Under the pieces are notes generated by a model that saw nothing but the letters and a program-made list of their open reading frames with translations, ran no database searches and was not told the DNA's origin. From assembly GCA_018389105.1 (NCBI GenBank), contig JACATO010000307.1:1513001-1577000 (forward strand): a DNA stretch of 64,000 nt. The letters are read 5' to 3'. Numbering within the stretch: the stretch's first letter is position 1; every line of letters starts with the position of its first letter. The stretch is from Nautilus pompilius. Its lineage: Eukaryota > Mollusca > Cephalopoda > Nautilida > Nautilidae. Below, piece after piece: positions 61,791-64,000 of the stretch. The translations under genes were made by a program, and so were the position numbers.

Positions 61791-64000
61791 TAGATAAGGG
61801 TCAGTGACACAGCTTTCTTCTTCCAAGTGATCAAACTAATCAGTACTTTTTTTTATTGCCAAATAAATAGCTATGATTTTAAAATGATTTATACATTTGA
61901 TGGGAAAAATTATTGAGATAATCCTCGATAGTAAAAAAGATTGTAGTGGGGGGAAATGATAACTTTAGATAATATAAATCAGATTTTACATTTAAAAGAA
62001 AGACTCTGAAACTTTGTAATGTTACATCATTTAGTGAGCTTATTGACAAATTTTGGTGTCTAGGAGAAGTTAAATTTGTAAAGTGGAAAGTTTAATTCAG
62101 ATTTATGCAACACACTAATTGTGCACTTATTATTATTATTGTGTGTGTGTGAGAGTGAGTTAATTTCTATCCATGCATAATTGTAAATCCATCTCATTAT
62201 TTTTAATTCAAAGATTGGTTAAAGGGTTTTAGGTATAAGGTACATTACAGTATATTCTTTTATATTTTAACAAAAAAAATTGAATTAATAGTGTACAGAA
62301 GTTAGTAATTTAATCACATGGCAGTTAAAAAGCATTCTGGTCTTTATGCATAGTTAGTGGTAATTGTGGATAAATATCGTTATAATAACACTGATACTTT
62401 TATTCATTTAATGTTGTTACTTTTTATGACAGAAACAAATCACATGCCTGAACAATCACTAAAACATTATTTATTTTACCTTAAATTTTTAAATTATCAA
62501 ATGCATACAATTGCATATTTTATAATGAAGCTTGATATCTTTATTTGTAGCCCTTAATGTTGGTGGGGCCTTTTTACAGTAAAACACCTCGAGAGAGTTA
62601 ACTATATGTGATGCTAATTTTTTATACTGTTCAATTTTTTTTTTGCATGTATAATAGAGACATCAGTTGTATATACTGAATCTTTCATCTATTTCTCTTT
62701 CAGTCATTCTATTAATTTACTTAGTAAGTCATGTTTCAAGACTAATTTGCTTTGTCCTCACCATATTTGATACCATTTTCAGCCAATGCACTATCTTGAG
62801 AAACGAAGTTTCAAGTAATAACCCACTTTTATACTATCACCAATTAATTGGAATTACTTGACTGGTGAGTTCATGCACTTGTCAGACAATGCCTACATGT
62901 TGACTGCATAATTTGGTTGTTTTTCAGATATTTCTTATGTTAATAGCACAGTAATTATAAAAGGGAAAGGGTAATTAGTTTGATAAATTCAAGATTTAAG
63001 TTAAAACTACCAGTTTATATTATTTTTATAACTGTTAACGAAGTTTGTAATTGGTTTATTCACATACCACTAGAATTAAATTTTAAAATTTGTAAATTTT
63101 TTTTCGCCCTGCAAATTTTAGTCTTTGCTTTCAAACTTTTGAATAGTGCTAATGTTATATCATTATAAATTTTATAAATATTAACACATTGACTGTTGGC
63201 TACAAATATATTTAGTCAACATGTTAAAGAATAGCAATAAGTATTGTTTAGTTTAAATCTTTCCTATTTTTAATTAAAAATTTTTGTTTATTTTTGATGT
63301 ATGCATTCATAGAAATTCAACTTTAAACCAAAATTAACCAAGTTCAGTAGCCAGACATACAGTTGTAATGCTTATAATGGGTTGTCATCATTATTTTTTT
63401 TAATATTTGAAGCTACTTAACATATTTTTATCTAAATTTTTTGATAATGTTTTGCTCATTTTCAGATACTAAAAGAAAAATACTAGCAAAAACAAGATGG
63501 CATGATGCCTATTTGTATTGCTACATGTTTTGCTATACTGATACTCTCAAGAGTATCATCTTTATAATATTTCTGAGAGGCTTACAGCCAAAAGCTACTT
63601 ATAGAAGCAGGTCAGTTAAAGATGGGTAGGTAATAATTCCTTTTGAAAGCACACAAAGGAATGTTCCAGGGCTTGTGCATAGGATAAAACTTCTAAATAA
63701 CAGGCAACTTGAGGTTTGTTCTATAACCCAATAAATGAAATCAACACATGACATAACTGTGCTTTGCCATTTGTACCGTAAATTATTTACTTTTTTTTTA
63801 CCAGTAGTTTTGATTAATTGTACATTGATAATTCAAATAAACAAAATTAGAGCAAAGATTAACTATCATTTTCAATGTCAGTAATAATATTTATACTTTA
63901 TTGTGCTGTTTTAATTTCTGTATGTACTTAGAAAATAAAGTTAGTATTTATATATAAAAGAGAAATAGAATGCCCACTTGTAATTTCATTAAAAAATGGT
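61791..64000. other. AT-rich non-coding stretch
   Basis: No supportable gene. It contains a short GT run near 62141-62150 and many AT-rich short frames (62357-62557, 62667-62861, 62980-63168, 63441-63629) with no recognisable domain. Confidence 0.55.

Noticed and set aside
1-64000. Naming the organism (fish, lungfish, cephalopod and others considered)
   Set aside because: The transposon families seen are shared widely across animals, and the one potentially diagnostic SINE could not be matched from memory with confidence.

Overview
This window looks like an intergenic or deep intronic stretch of a large animal genome. It is very AT-rich (roughly 70% A+T by eye), poor in CpG, dotted with A/T homopolymer runs and ATT, TTG, GAT and CA microsatellites, and has stop codons everywhere. 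The longest open frame (152 codons) is part of a mariner transposase. I find no intact cellular gene, no rRNA or tRNA gene, no CRISPR array and no bacterial-type operon. The repeat families (ZMYM1-like hAT, several Tc1 families, a DD34D mariner, a Tigger-like MITE, tRNA-derived SINEs) fit a metazoan, possibly a non-amniote vertebrate, but I cannot name the taxon from sequence alone.

Layout. 1-11.2 kb is AT-rich non-coding DNA with one SINE-like element (about 3.47-3.83 kb) and three long ATT arrays. 11.27-13.2 kb is a decayed hAT transposase on the plus strand, recognisable in several frames from an N-terminal region to the C-terminal dimerisation region. 15.94-16.98 kb is a Tc1-like element on the minus strand with recognisable ends. 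20.9-21.5 kb is a second Tc1 relic (plus). 25.8-26.1 kb is the tail of a non-LTR reverse transcriptase. 38.45-38.63 kb is a decayed tRNA-SINE (minus), next to a short telomere-like CCCTAA run. 40.32-41.58 kb is the youngest-looking DNA transposon: a complete mariner with near-perfect inverted repeats, TA duplication and a lightly damaged transposase. 42.06-42.56 and 46.4-46.86 kb are further Tc1 relics.

At 49.41-50.96 and 54.65-55.78 kb lie two copies of one Tc1 family, in the same orientation. The first is interrupted by a GC-rich SINE flanked by a 12-bp target duplication; the second preserves the empty site. A different Tc1 relic (plus) follows at 56.2-57.1 kb. 61.22-61.79 kb is a pogo/Tigger-like MITE carrying a cluster of three CCAAT boxes.

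Nothing here acts as a pathway. The window is a layered record of cut-and-paste and retrotransposon insertions in a gene desert. Between the repeats are several non-repetitive, higher-complexity patches that look like candidate conserved non-coding elements, and one exon-like patch with splice-like borders. All of these are inference and are listed as findings.
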